A stretch of 28,831 nt of DNA from M55B174 sp964618065 (GTDB lineage Bacteria > Patescibacteriota > Minisyncoccia > CAIUEV01 > JAHKAQ01): positions 1 through 28,831 of the forward strand of contig CAZTZK010000041.1 in NCBI GenBank assembly GCA_964618065.1, in the 5' to 3' direction. The notes beneath the pieces are model-generated. The model was not told the origin of the DNA. It saw nothing but the letters and a program-made list of their open reading frames with translations, and searched no databases. Position numbers and translations under genes: made by a program. This document shows positions 14,460 through 22,252 of the stretch, one piece after another; the stretch's first letter is position 1, and each line of letters opens with the position of its first letter.

Positions 14460-14588
14460 ACTCTTAATTAAAAATATTTTCCTCTTTTTAGCTTTTTCCT
14501 CTTTATCCAAAAGATTAAAGGCTGAATTAAGCTTACATAAATTTAGGGAAAAGAGCAAATCTTTATTTCTGCTGAAATAAATAGGGAA

Positions 14589-15350
14589 CTATTTATTCCC
14601 TTTTAAAAAATCAAAATTGAAAATCTTAACAAAAAAGGAATACAATTTATTTTTCCACTTTGAATCTGCTTCTTCCTTGTCTTGAGTTAGATCTTCTTCT
14701 TCAAGATTTTCAGAATTTTCTTCAGAATCTAACTCTTCTTGCTCTTGAGAATTTTCATCTTTGTTATCACCTTTTTCAGAATTTAATTCTTCTTGCTCTT
14801 GGGAATTTTTATTTTCATTGTCCCTTTCCTTATTCGCATTATTTTCTTCTTCCGCATTATCCTCCTCTTCATTTTTTACTCCGGTCGTTTTTGGGGCAAC
14901 TCTTTTTTGACAAGCAGAGATAGAAGCAGTTTCTTTATCAGCATCAAAATTAGCGTAAAGAGTTCCTCCGGGACAAGCAGAGAAGCTCACACTACCAATC
15001 TTATCGTTTCCTTCAGAAGCAGATATGCTATAAGATCCGGAGATGGCATCATCAAAAATTCCCGAACTACCATATTCAATTTCAATTCTTTGACTTCCTT
15101 GATACATTCTTGCTTTATACTTATCGCTTCTTTTCTTCCCTTTAATTGCGTAATAAACGATTGTTCCTCTATTAGCTTTAACCCATTCCGGTGAACGGTA
15201 GCCTTCACCCCACCAAGCATCAGCTTGAACAATTTTAGGAAAAAATATTGCAAAAGAAAAAAGAAAAAAAATAGAGACTAATAATCTTCCAAATATTTTC
15301 CCTCGCTGAATTCGGCTCAAGGCAAGTTTATTATTTTTTCGTTTTTTCAT
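14589..15350 (-). CDS. Exported protein with acidic repeat-rich tail
   Basis: This 253-residue protein has a basic N-terminus (MKKRKNNKLALSRIQRGK) and a hydrophobic segment RLLVSIFFLFSFAIFF ending at KIVQA-DAWW, a likely signal peptidase site near residue 43. Residues about 44-155 form a compact beta-rich domain with two cysteines (SACPGG and SACQKR) that could form a disulfide. Residues about 160-232 are a Glu/Asn/Asp-rich low-complexity linker containing a tandem NSQEQEEL unit with near-identical DNA. The last 20 residues are aromatic and basic (KLYSFFVKIFNFDFLKGNK), possibly membrane-associating. The layout of signal, globular domain, acidic linker and aromatic tail recalls the beta-helix protein at 11075-12532. 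No family is recognised. Confidence 0.7.
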   Translation of the reverse strand: MKKRKNNKLALSRIQRGKIFGRLLVSIFFLFSFAIFFPKIVQADAWWGEGYRSPEWVKANRGTIVYYAIKGKKRSDKYKARMYQGSQRIEIEYGSSGIFDDAISGSYSISASEGNDKIGSVSFSACPGGTLYANFDADKETASISACQKRVAPKTTGVKNEEEDNAEEENNANKERDNENKNSQEQEELNSEKGDNKDENSQEQEELDSEENSENLEEEDLTQDKEEADSKWKNKLYSFFVKIFNFDFLKGNK

Positions 15351-15488
15351 TTTTATTTTTATTTTTTTATTTTGAATAATTTATCAAAAATAATTTAAAG
15401 CCAAATAAATAAAAGCAATTTTTCTAGTTTAACAAATCTAATAATTCAAGCAAGGAAATAAAATTAAAAATTTTGCTTTATAATCTAG

Positions 15489-15560
15489 CTGGGGAGGCAG
15501 GGATCGAACCTGCGAATCACAGGACCAGAACCTGTTGCCTTACCACTTGGCTACTCCCCA
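15489..15560 (-). tRNA. tRNA-Gln (anticodon CTG)
   Basis: The minus strand reads TGGGGAG as acceptor 5' strand and CTCCCCA as 3' strand with discriminator G. The D arm is AGCCAAGTGGTAAGGC. The anticodon arm is ACAGG TTCTGGT CCTGT with anticodon CTG at 15526-15528, and the T arm is GCAGG TTCGATC CCTGC. U1-A72 and the sequence pattern are typical of bacterial tRNA-Gln. CCA is not encoded. The gene is intact and shows none of the insertions seen in the tRNA-Glu remnants. Confidence 0.96.
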
Positions 15561-15597
15561 AAAATATTTACTTTTTGATTATTCAAGTCTAACAATT

Positions 15598-16455
15598 TTA
15601 AGAAAAATCTTTAGTTTTTTTGAGATCAAACCATTTTTCTTCTTTTTTCCCTTGATTGACAAATTCAACTAAAACTTTTTGTTGGAGTGCCTTAAAATCT
15701 TTTATTACTCCCTTGCCACTTTCTGTTTCTATTGCTTCCCCAATTTGAGGCACTTTTTTACCAAGCTCTTCATAATTATTAAGCTCATAAGCTAAACAAC
15801 AAAGCAATCTTCCACAAGGACCGGAAATTCTATCACTACCGCGATGAGCAATCTGTTGAGCCTTAGCCATTTCCGTGTTAATACTTTTTAAAGGGCCATT
15901 AAATTGAGAGCAACAAAGAGGACGACCACAAGGACCATATCCTCCCACTATTCTTGCCTCATCTCTGGAACCTATCTGCTCTAATCTAACTGCTTTTTGA
16001 AAAGTACGTGATAAATCTCTAACTAATTCTCTAAAATCAACTCTATTTTCTGCAATAAAAGCAATTACCATGCTCCCCCCATCTAAACTGTGGTTTTCTC
16101 CTACTAATTTCATCGCAAGGTCATATTTTTTTATTTTTCCCCGGCAAATTTTTAAAGCCTCTTGTTCCTCTTTTTGGCATTCTTTTGCTTTCTTTAAATC
16201 TTCCGCGGTTGCCTCACGAACAATTATTAAATAATCTTCTGCCTGATAAGGATTAGTATCGCTTTCTTCGGTACTATCACCGGAAATTCTTAAATTGTCT
16301 TGAGAGTTTTTTTCTTCTTCCTCTATATGGTCAACCTTTCCGATAAATTGCCCAAAATTATTTTGGATAACATACTGCTCGCCTAGCTTAACCTCTTTTT
16401 CTGATTTGACGACTTTTCTATTTCCCCAATTGTAAAGTTTTAGAGTAATAATCAT
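15598..16455 (-). CDS. PSP1-domain protein, RicT (YaaT)-like
   Basis: This 285-residue protein has the conserved PSP1 C-terminal signature: GPCGRPLCCSQF (C176, C181, C182) and SGPCGRLLCCLAYE (C214, C219, C220), then YEELGKKVPQIGE. In Firmicutes RicT forms a complex with RicA and RicF that binds Fe-S clusters and assists the RNase Y machinery in mRNA maturation. The cysteines match those expected for the family and are all present. The segment at about 45-70 is an acidic insertion (EEEEKNSQDN, later DSTEESD) not typical of RicT. The ATG lies 7 nt after the plsC-like stop, so the two are co-transcribed. No ricA or ricF homologue is visible here, so a role in RNA processing is only inferred from the family. 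Confidence 0.88.
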   Translation of the reverse strand: MIITLKLYNWGNRKVVKSEKEVKLGEQYVIQNNFGQFIGKVDHIEEEEKNSQDNLRISGDSTEESDTNPYQAEDYLIIVREATAEDLKKAKECQKEEQEALKICRGKIKKYDLAMKLVGENHSLDGGSMVIAFIAENRVDFRELVRDLSRTFQKAVRLEQIGSRDEARIVGGYGPCGRPLCCSQFNGPLKSINTEMAKAQQIAHRGSDRISGPCGRLLCCLAYELNNYEELGKKVPQIGEAIETESGKGVIKDFKALQQKVLVEFVNQGKKEEKWFDLKKTKDFS

Positions 16456-16462
16456 AATAAGA

Positions 16463-17095
16463 TTAAGTATTGTAAATATTAAAAGATTTTTTAATTAATA
16501 GGCCATCATCTTTTTTAAACGCATAATCCCTTCCTGAAAGATCTGCGATTTTTCTCATCAAGTCATCGGTTTGGTGTCTTAAGCCTTGATAATCACTAAA
16601 AGGCTTAGCATAAAAAGGTTCTCCAAAGCAAATTTTTCTAGTAAGCTTGAAAGGTCTTCTGCCCCCTAAATATAAAATACCGGTTGGAATTATGGGAACT
16701 TTTTTTGCCAAAGCTATTCTAATAACACCTGTTTTACCTCTTAAAAGAGCACTTGCTTTCTTTTTATTAGTTGTCCCTTCAGGAAAAATTATTAAATTAG
16801 AACCTTTTTCCAAAAGTCTAGTTGCTTCTTCTATAACTCCTGAGGGCTCTTTTGGATCAACAATTGTATAATTAATTTTATCAATGAAAAAACGCCAAAT
16901 GGGATGCTTTTTAATTATTTCTTCTTTCACAACAAAAGCCACTTTGACTTTATGGACAATCCTCAGATAAGTAAAAAGTGCTGGTCCATCATAAAAAGTC
17001 TCATGATTAACCGCAAAAATGCAGGGCTGCCTAAATGCTTTCTTGTTTTGATAATCAGTTTTATAAAAAAAATGGTTCATTGGAGATTGAAACAT
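16463..17095 (-). CDS. plsC: 1-acyl-glycerol-3-phosphate acyltransferase (PlsC-like)
   Basis: This 210-residue protein has the two hallmark acyltransferase motifs: NHETFYD (H31 and D36 of the HX4D catalytic pair) and FPEGT (104-108, phosphate binding). The strand IIPTGILYLGGRRP corresponds to motif IV. Family members move an acyl chain to the sn-2 position of lysophosphatidic acid at the inner membrane face. The protein lacks a convincing N-terminal transmembrane helix and is at the short end of the family, so it may act peripherally or on another lysolipid. It is first in a two-gene operon with the RicT-like gene. An internal ATG at codon 6 is an alternative start. Family call good; exact substrate not established. 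Confidence 0.85.
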   Translation of the reverse strand: MFQSPMNHFFYKTDYQNKKAFRQPCIFAVNHETFYDGPALFTYLRIVHKVKVAFVVKEEIIKKHPIWRFFIDKINYTIVDPKEPSGVIEEATRLLEKGSNLIIFPEGTTNKKKASALLRGKTGVIRIALAKKVPIIPTGILYLGGRRPFKLTRKICFGEPFYAKPFSDYQGLRHQTDDLMRKIADLSGRDYAFKKDDGLLIKKSFNIYNT

Positions 17096-17223
17096 AATAA
17101 TCTTCTAAAAGTAGCTGGCTACATTTTTTGAAAAAATAATTAATAATTAAAAATGTAAGTTTAATTTTAATAAATTAAAAAAATATTCAAAAAGCTTTTG
17201 GTCGCAAGCTAATTCAACTTTTT

Positions 17224-19377
17224 TTATTTAATAGGTAATTCTATAAAAAAAGTACTCCCTTTTCCCTCTCCGGGACTCTCTGCCCATACTCTGCCCCCAT
17301 GAGCTTCTACAAGTTTGCGAGCAATAAATAAACCTAGACCATTGCCTTCCGTATGGAATTTATGAACATCTTTCCCCCTACTAAATTTTTCAAAGAGTTT
17401 TAAAATTTCATTAGGGTTAATACCGATTCCCGTATCAGAAATTGCGATCCTGACAAATTTTCCTTTCTTTTCCAAAGAAACAGTAATACTCCCTTTTTCT
17501 GTATATTTTATACTATTATCTATAAGAGTCTCAACTGCTTCAGTTATTTTATCTCTATCAATTTTGATTAAAGGTATCTTTTTTGATAAATTTTTAAATT
17601 TTAAAATCAGTTTTTTCTTCTTAGCTTGAAATTTCATTTCTCTAACTACATCCCTAACAGAACTTTTCAGATCCGCTTTTTGGAAATTATATTCCATTCT
17701 TCCTTGCTCTATTCTGGAAATATTTAACAAATTTTCTACTAAAGCAATTAGGCGTTCATTGGAAGTATAAATTTTTTTCAAAACATCTTTTTTCTCACTG
17801 GATAATTTGCCATAAGATCCTTCTAGCAAGAGAGAAGCAAATCCTTTAATGGAAGTAAGAGGGGTCCTCAGCTGATGAGAAGCAATAGAGATAAATTCTG
17901 ATTTAACCTTGTCCATTTTTCTTAATTTCTTATTGGTAAAAATTAGTTTTTTCGTTGCAGCCTTTATCTCTCTTTGCAATCTTGTGTTAAAATTTTTAGC
18001 GGTTTCATACTGCAAAGCATTCTGAATTGCCATAGCAGCTTGAGAACCAATAATTTCCAGCACTTGTATGTCCTCACTGTTGTAGATAGCTTCTGATTCC
18101 TTTTTTCCCAATATAATGATACCAATAATCTTTTCGCCGGTTTTAAGAGGAATGATAACTTCCGCTCCGTATTTTCGCAAAAAATCGGTCATTAGAATAT
18201 CTTTGCGACCCGATGACATATTTTTTATTTCTTCTATAACGAGAGGTTCATTGCGAGTAATAAATTTTTTATAAAATTCCGGATCTCCGGATATTTTTTT
18301 TCGGTTTCCGATTTTAAAGCCTCTACTAAATTTAGCAATATATTTCTCCTCACTTTTTCCTCCGTTTTCAATTTGCATTACTCCAAAAGCTTCTAAATGA
18401 AAAGCATCATCTAAAGATTTATAGATATAATTATAAATTTTATTGACACTTAAGGTGGAACTTAATTTTTTACTGAGACCAGCCAAAAGTTTTTGACTGT
18501 CATAAAGAGAACAAAAAAAATATTTATTAGCAAGACGATAATAAAAATTTCTAACAGAAGGGAAAAAAAGAGTGGCAACAATCAAAATAGAAAGATCTAC
18601 CCAATTAGTTTTTTCAAAAACAAAATCATTTAAGATAAATCTCGCCAGCGCCGCCATCAGAAGAAGAGACGACAAAGAGAAAAAATACACTGAAGATCTG
18701 CGCATTATCAATCTAATATCCATTAGACGATGTTTGATGATGGCGTAAGCAATAACAATGGTAAAAACTAACCCTGAAAAATAAGCAAAAGGATAAATGC
18801 CAAATCCATAAGCGGGCAGATAAGCCAAAGGACCAATTGTAAAGAGTAAAAGGAAGCCAAAAAATATATATTTTGCTTGTTGCTTACGAATTGGTGAATC
18901 TAAATTCTTATAATACTTAAACATCTCAACAAACCAAAAAGCAACATAAACTACAAAATAAATTAGAAATACATGGTGAAACTCTTGAGCTTTTGTGTGA
19001 ATCCCCCATCTGTATTCAAAAACTTCGTCTACAAAATACTCCGTCCTACTAAGTAGTAAAAAAAGGAAAGATAAAAAATAGCCGGCATAAAAAATAAAAT
19101 TACGCTTTTTGCCCATAAAAGCTAAGCCGAAATGATACATGAAAGCAGGAATAAAAACTACACCAGCGTAGACAAGTCTATCCCAAAAAATAGCCAACTC
19201 TGCGTTCCCCTTATTAATAAACATCATAAAAGTACAAAACAACCAAGCAGTAATAGAAAGAGAATGCAGAAAAAAAGTAAAATGGACTCTCGACTTTTTA
19301 TTTTTAAGAAAAACTATCAAGCCAAGAGCTAAAACAAAAATTGCGCTAACAAGAGGCAAAAAATCTACAAGATTCAT
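17224..19377 (-). CDS. Sensor histidine kinase with 7-TM and GAF domains
   Basis: This 717-residue membrane kinase begins with about seven or eight hydrophobic helices (residues 1-275) of the histidine-kinase N-terminal 7TM type. A GAF domain follows at about 295-455 (FGVMQIENGG to EDIQVLEIIGSQAAMAIQNAL), then a short coiled coil. HisKA carries phospho-acceptor H501 in ASHQLRTPLTSIKGF. HATPase_c has the N box DNSIKYT (620-626), G1 DTGIG (648-652) and G2 GNGLGL (678-683). All catalytic motifs are intact. The sensor domain suggests detection of a signal in or near the membrane, and GAF an additional small molecule. No response regulator gene is adjacent, so it is an orphan kinase here. It is transcribed separately from the upstream gene, which ends in a strong terminator at 19443-19485. 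Confidence 0.93.
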   Translation of the reverse strand: MNLVDFLPLVSAIFVLALGLIVFLKNKKSRVHFTFFLHSLSITAWLFCTFMMFINKGNAELAIFWDRLVYAGVVFIPAFMYHFGLAFMGKKRNFIFYAGYFLSFLFLLLSRTEYFVDEVFEYRWGIHTKAQEFHHVFLIYFVVYVAFWFVEMFKYYKNLDSPIRKQQAKYIFFGFLLLFTIGPLAYLPAYGFGIYPFAYFSGLVFTIVIAYAIIKHRLMDIRLIMRRSSVYFFSLSSLLLMAALARFILNDFVFEKTNWVDLSILIVATLFFPSVRNFYYRLANKYFFCSLYDSQKLLAGLSKKLSSTLSVNKIYNYIYKSLDDAFHLEAFGVMQIENGGKSEEKYIAKFSRGFKIGNRKKISGDPEFYKKFITRNEPLVIEEIKNMSSGRKDILMTDFLRKYGAEVIIPLKTGEKIIGIIILGKKESEAIYNSEDIQVLEIIGSQAAMAIQNALQYETAKNFNTRLQREIKAATKKLIFTNKKLRKMDKVKSEFISIASHQLRTPLTSIKGFASLLLEGSYGKLSSEKKDVLKKIYTSNERLIALVENLLNISRIEQGRMEYNFQKADLKSSVRDVVREMKFQAKKKKLILKFKNLSKKIPLIKIDRDKITEAVETLIDNSIKYTEKGSITVSLEKKGKFVRIAISDTGIGINPNEILKLFEKFSRGKDVHKFHTEGNGLGLFIARKLVEAHGGRVWAESPGEGKGSTFFIELPIK

Positions 19378-19442
19378 ATTTTAAGAAATAATAATTTCAT
19401 TTTTATCTTCTAATCATTATATCTTCATTTTTTAAATAAAAA

Positions 19443-19485
19443 AAGGCTTTCCAAAAATATGTTTTAGAGTATTTTGAAAAGCCTT
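19443..19485 (-). terminator. Terminator of the acyl-ACP reductase-like gene
   Basis: An approximately 15-bp stem joins 19470-19485 with 19443-19459 around a 10-nt loop. It is followed on the minus strand by a run of T residues that starts within the stem. It lies 29 nt after the stop of the gene at 19515 and insulates the histidine kinase gene. Confidence 0.75.
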
Positions 19486-19514
19486 ATTAATTTAGAAAAA
19501 CTTTTAGCACAAAT

Positions 19515-20612
19515 TTAAACACTTTTTCTTCCTCCTGCCTCCTTACAGGATATTAATTCAGGTAATTTAAAGCCAATTTCTAGAGCGACCTTCCAGACTT
19601 CAGAAATATTAGACAAATCAATTTGACCAACTTCATGGTAGCCCCATTCTTTAAAAGCATGAATTGCTGTGCCGGCATGACAAGCATAAGTCAATCCTGG
19701 AGATAATCTCATTGTAAAAGATAAATTTGTTCGGGAAGGGTCGTAAGCTAGCAAACCACCTTCTATTAAAATTAAATCCAGTCGCTGGCGCAAACAATTA
19801 TGATTTTCTCCGAGAGGATTGGGTACGGAAAAATTTATTACTATTGCTCCTTGAGGAATCTTACAAAGTAATCTTTTACCTGCTGGTTTTGATTTTCCGG
19901 TTATCCAGAGATTACAATCTTTGCCTTCTTCTAAAGAAGATGCTTGAGAAATATACTTAGTAAATGCTCCGGCCTCTTCTTTAATCCTGAGGTATCTATT
20001 CCCCTTCTTCCCCTCACTAGTCATCATTTTCACTGGAATTTTCTTTTTCGCTAAAGAAAGGACTAAAGCTCTGCCGATTTTAGAAGTAGAGCCGGTAATA
20101 AAAACAGGTGAGTCAAGTCCAATTTTATATTTTGCTCTAACGGATTCAATTTTTTGTAAAACAGTAGCAGCAGTTAGAGTATCTCCATGGACCAAAGGAA
20201 CCTTTAAATTATTGCCAAGTTGACTGACAATCCATTCTCCTCCTCCCGTTAACCATTCCGCTTTTGTTAAAGCACCTAGACCAATAACTCCATTTTCTTT
20301 TTGAGCGTCCAATATAACTTTTAAGATACGCCTTCTTATTTTTTCTCTAAATTGTTTGAAAACAAAATGCCAATTATAATTCTTTAAAAGAATCGTTTGA
20401 CTTTTTGTCTCCCCTAAAAAATAGAAATCATCAACTATGTCATATCCCCTTTTGCTAAAAAGAGAAATAACAGAGACAGACCAATAAAAAGGCGCTAACC
20501 AAATCCAAAACCAATGGAGTTTGGAATTTTTATGTAGATGTTTGAATAAATCAAAATCCAACAATGTATTCCAGGGTTCAACCCTGTGAGCTAAAAACGC
20601 AAATTTCTTCAT
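19515..20612 (-). CDS. Acyl-ACP reductase-like / WAX2 C-terminal-like oxidoreductase
   Basis: This 365-residue soluble protein resembles cyanobacterial long-chain acyl-ACP reductase and the plant CER1/WAX2 C-terminal domain. Residues 107-155 read NGVIGLGALTKAEWLTGGGE, then VPLVHGDTLTAATVLQKIE. A Rossmann-type nucleotide site follows, VFITGSTSKIGRALVLSLA (glycines around 174-180), in place of the GATGDIG of the cyanobacterial enzyme. Near the end, TYACHAGTAIHAFKEWGYHE (C311) and SEVWKVALEIGFKLPE line up with the cysteine-bearing ACFAEAM segment and C-terminal helix of that family. A reaction on fatty acyl thioesters, giving aldehydes via a Cys thioester, is therefore plausible. A Trp-rich N-terminal 100 residues has no assignment. 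A strong Shine-Dalgarno AGGAGG precedes the ATG, and a consensus-like promoter (20758-20786) leaves a leader of about 140 nt. Assignment is by remembered motifs only. Confidence 0.6.
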   Translation of the reverse strand: MKKFAFLAHRVEPWNTLLDFDLFKHLHKNSKLHWFWIWLAPFYWSVSVISLFSKRGYDIVDDFYFLGETKSQTILLKNYNWHFVFKQFREKIRRRILKVILDAQKENGVIGLGALTKAEWLTGGGEWIVSQLGNNLKVPLVHGDTLTAATVLQKIESVRAKYKIGLDSPVFITGSTSKIGRALVLSLAKKKIPVKMMTSEGKKGNRYLRIKEEAGAFTKYISQASSLEEGKDCNLWITGKSKPAGKRLLCKIPQGAIVINFSVPNPLGENHNCLRQRLDLILIEGGLLAYDPSRTNLSFTMRLSPGLTYACHAGTAIHAFKEWGYHEVGQIDLSNISEVWKVALEIGFKLPELISCKEAGGRKSV

Positions 20613-20757
20613 TCTCCTCCTCCTTTCTTAATTTATATTTTTAAAGAGCTTTTAGGAATATTTATTCTAAAAAATATTCAAATAAAAAATAACTTTTTAT
20701 TTCAAGGACAATTATTTGATTATTTAATCTAGTTAAATAATTTAACAATTTAAATCT

Positions 20758-20786
20758 ATTTTAAAAACAACTAGATTCTTTGTCAA
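20758..20786 (-). promoter_or_regulatory. Promoter for the acyl-ACP reductase-like gene
   Basis: On the minus strand TTGACA (20786-20781) and TAAAAT (20763-20758) are 17 nt apart, close to the sigma-70 consensus, and face the gene at 20612. The implied leader is about 140 nt. Confidence 0.6.
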
Positions 20787-20844
20787 TTTTTTCACTAAAA
20801 TTAATAAAATTAATTTTAATTAAAAATTTTTATTTTCAATAAAA

Positions 20845-20875
20845 AAAGCAGCTAGAATTATTTTCTAGCTGCTTT
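20845..20875 (-). terminator. Terminator of the 222-aa protein gene
   Basis: A perfect 13-bp stem (20845-20857 with 20863-20875) with a 5-nt loop, containing GCAGCTAG. It is followed on the minus strand by four more T residues. It lies 27 nt after the stop at 20903. Confidence 0.9.
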
Positions 20876-20902
20876 GTTCGTTTTTATTAAAAAATTTTAC
20901 GG

Positions 20903-21571
20903 CTAAACCTCCTGTAAATTCTCTTTTAATAATTTTAAAGAACAATTTACATCCCCAACAAGAAGCCAAAAACCAGTTCCTTTAAAATTAAAAAAGGGTT
21001 CCCACAATAAACTCTTGCCGAAATTGAAAACAGAAGATTGCGTATGAGTCCAACATAAAATCTTGTTAATACTATAGCTCTCCAACTTTTCAAAAATTCC
21101 TTCCAATAAAATGATTGATGCCATCTCCTGAAAATTATTTAAATCGCCAAGCCCCCAAAAGAGAAAAATCTTCTGCTTCTCTTGACTAAATTTATCCAAA
21201 ACAAACTTCAAGGCATCTTGTTTCTCTTCCGAAGAAAAACAAGGAGGCATGTCTTCTTCAACCAAAAAAAATGGCTCAGTCAAAATACCCCAGGCAATGC
21301 TTTCAATTTTTTCGTCCCAGCTATCATTACCTGATAATAAAGTTTCTCCTAGCGGTATTCTCCATATTGTTAGATCAAGACTTTTCTCCAAAATCTGAAG
21401 AGCTTTTTCCATAACTAATTTATGTTCACCCGCATTCATATTAAAATTATCTTTATAGTATTCTGCCATATTTATTTTTCTATCAATTGGGATATAGGGT
21501 GTCTCCATGCCAAAAAAAGTTTCTAATACAATCTGTTCCGTTCCTCTATTTTTATGTTCTGCTGTTATCAT
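20903..21571 (-). CDS. Hypothetical protein, 222 aa
   Basis: I do not recognise this protein. It is soluble, without signal peptide or membrane segment, acidic, and rich in Phe, Trp and Leu. Recognisable segments are AEHKNRGTEQIVLETFFG near the start, a helix EHKLVMEKALQILEKSLD, and a C-terminal half with alternating strands and helices (KIFLFWGLGDLNN, NKILCWTHTQSSVFNF, GFWLLVGDVNC). Three cysteines are present but not in a metal-site spacing. It has a strong Shine-Dalgarno AAGGAGG, a good promoter at 21652-21679 and its own terminator, so it is a single-gene transcript that is probably well expressed. The GEHK segment and later His/Asp residues do not form a motif I can name. Confidence 0.75.
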   Translation of the reverse strand: MITAEHKNRGTEQIVLETFFGMETPYIPIDRKINMAEYYKDNFNMNAGEHKLVMEKALQILEKSLDLTIWRIPLGETLLSGNDSWDEKIESIAWGILTEPFFLVEEDMPPCFSSEEKQDALKFVLDKFSQEKQKIFLFWGLGDLNNFQEMASIILLEGIFEKLESYSINKILCWTHTQSSVFNFGKSLLWEPFFNFKGTGFWLLVGDVNCSLKLLKENLQEV

Positions 21572-21651
21572 TATTTCCTCCTTATTATTTTTTAATGTTC
21601 TCTGATTTTTTAGAAGACTGCTTTAATATAGATATATCAAGCAATTTACTT

Positions 21652-21679
21652 AACATAGAACTAAAGAGAAAAAAGTCAA
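21652..21679 (-). promoter_or_regulatory. Promoter for the 222-aa protein gene
   Basis: Minus-strand TTGACT (21679-21674) and TATGTT (21657-21652) with a 16-nt spacer face the start at 21571. The leader is about 75 nt and ends in AAGGAGG before the ATG. Confidence 0.5.
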
Positions 21680-21719
21680 TCATTTTCCTCTAAATTTTAT
21701 TGCTTTCCCTTTCCAATTT

Positions 21720-21748
21720 TTGACTTAGCAAAATAAATAGTCTATTTT
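21720..21748 (+). promoter_or_regulatory. Possible promoter for def-fmt
   Basis: TTGACT (21720-21725) and TATTTT (21743-21748) are 17 nt apart and lie 48 nt before the def ATG. A TATAAT at 21768-21773 is another -10 candidate but lacks a matching -35 sequence. The region lies between divergently transcribed genes. Confidence 0.35.
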
Positions 21749-21796
21749 TTAAAGAGATTTAGCCGTTTATAATTATATTAAAAATATTTATTTACT

Positions 21797-22252
21797 ATGT
21801 TTCATCCAGATACACTCAAGATAATTTTAGGAGAAAACCCACTATTACGTAAAAAATCTCAGAAAGTAGAAGATTTGAAAAGTAATGAAATCACGATTTT
21901 GATAAAACAGATGGTCAAAACAATGCGTCTTAATAATGGAGCTGGCCTTTCAGCTATTCAAGTAGGTTTGCCTCTACGTCTTTTTGTTGTTGAAGTTGAT
22001 TATAATCTCTATATAATGCTCAACCCTGTAATTAAAAATCTTTCTAAGGATAAAGTAAAAATGGAAGAAGGTTGCCTTTCTTTCCCGGGAATTTTCAGAC
22101 CCATTGAAAGGAGTAAAAAAGTAACAGTAACTTATTTTGAACAATCGGGAGAAAAAAAGAAATTAAAAGCAAAAGGAATATTGGCCCGTGCTATACAGCA
22201 CGAACATGATCATTTAGAAGGAATCTTATTCCTTGACCGTTACAAAAAATGA
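21797..22252 (+). CDS. def: Peptide deformylase
   Basis: This 151-residue protein carries the three deformylase motifs: GAGLSAIQVG (48-57; GxGLAAxQ with Ser for the usual Ala), EGCLSFP (91-97, metal ligand C93) and QHEHDHLEG (134-142, ligands H135 and H139 with catalytic E136). It removes the formyl group from the N-terminal Met of new proteins at the ribosome exit and normally uses Fe2+. The start MFHPDTLKIILGENPLLRKKS is typical. The stop overlaps the fmt start by 4 nt (ATGA at 22249-22252), so addition and removal of the formyl group are encoded in one coupled operon. All key residues are present. Confidence 0.96.
   Translation: MFHPDTLKIILGENPLLRKKSQKVEDLKSNEITILIKQMVKTMRLNNGAGLSAIQVGLPLRLFVVEVDYNLYIMLNPVIKNLSKDKVKMEEGCLSFPGIFRPIERSKKVTVTYFEQSGEKKKLKAKGILARAIQHEHDHLEGILFLDRYKK

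Noticed and set aside
14430..14558. 43-residue N-terminal extension of TypA
   Set aside because: It crosses a terminator hairpin, starts with TTG, and TypA proteins begin within a few residues of the G1 motif as METRNIAI does.
14793..15194. 133-aa plus-strand ORF
   Set aside because: It is the shadow of the exported protein on the minus strand, which has a signal peptide and coherent composition.
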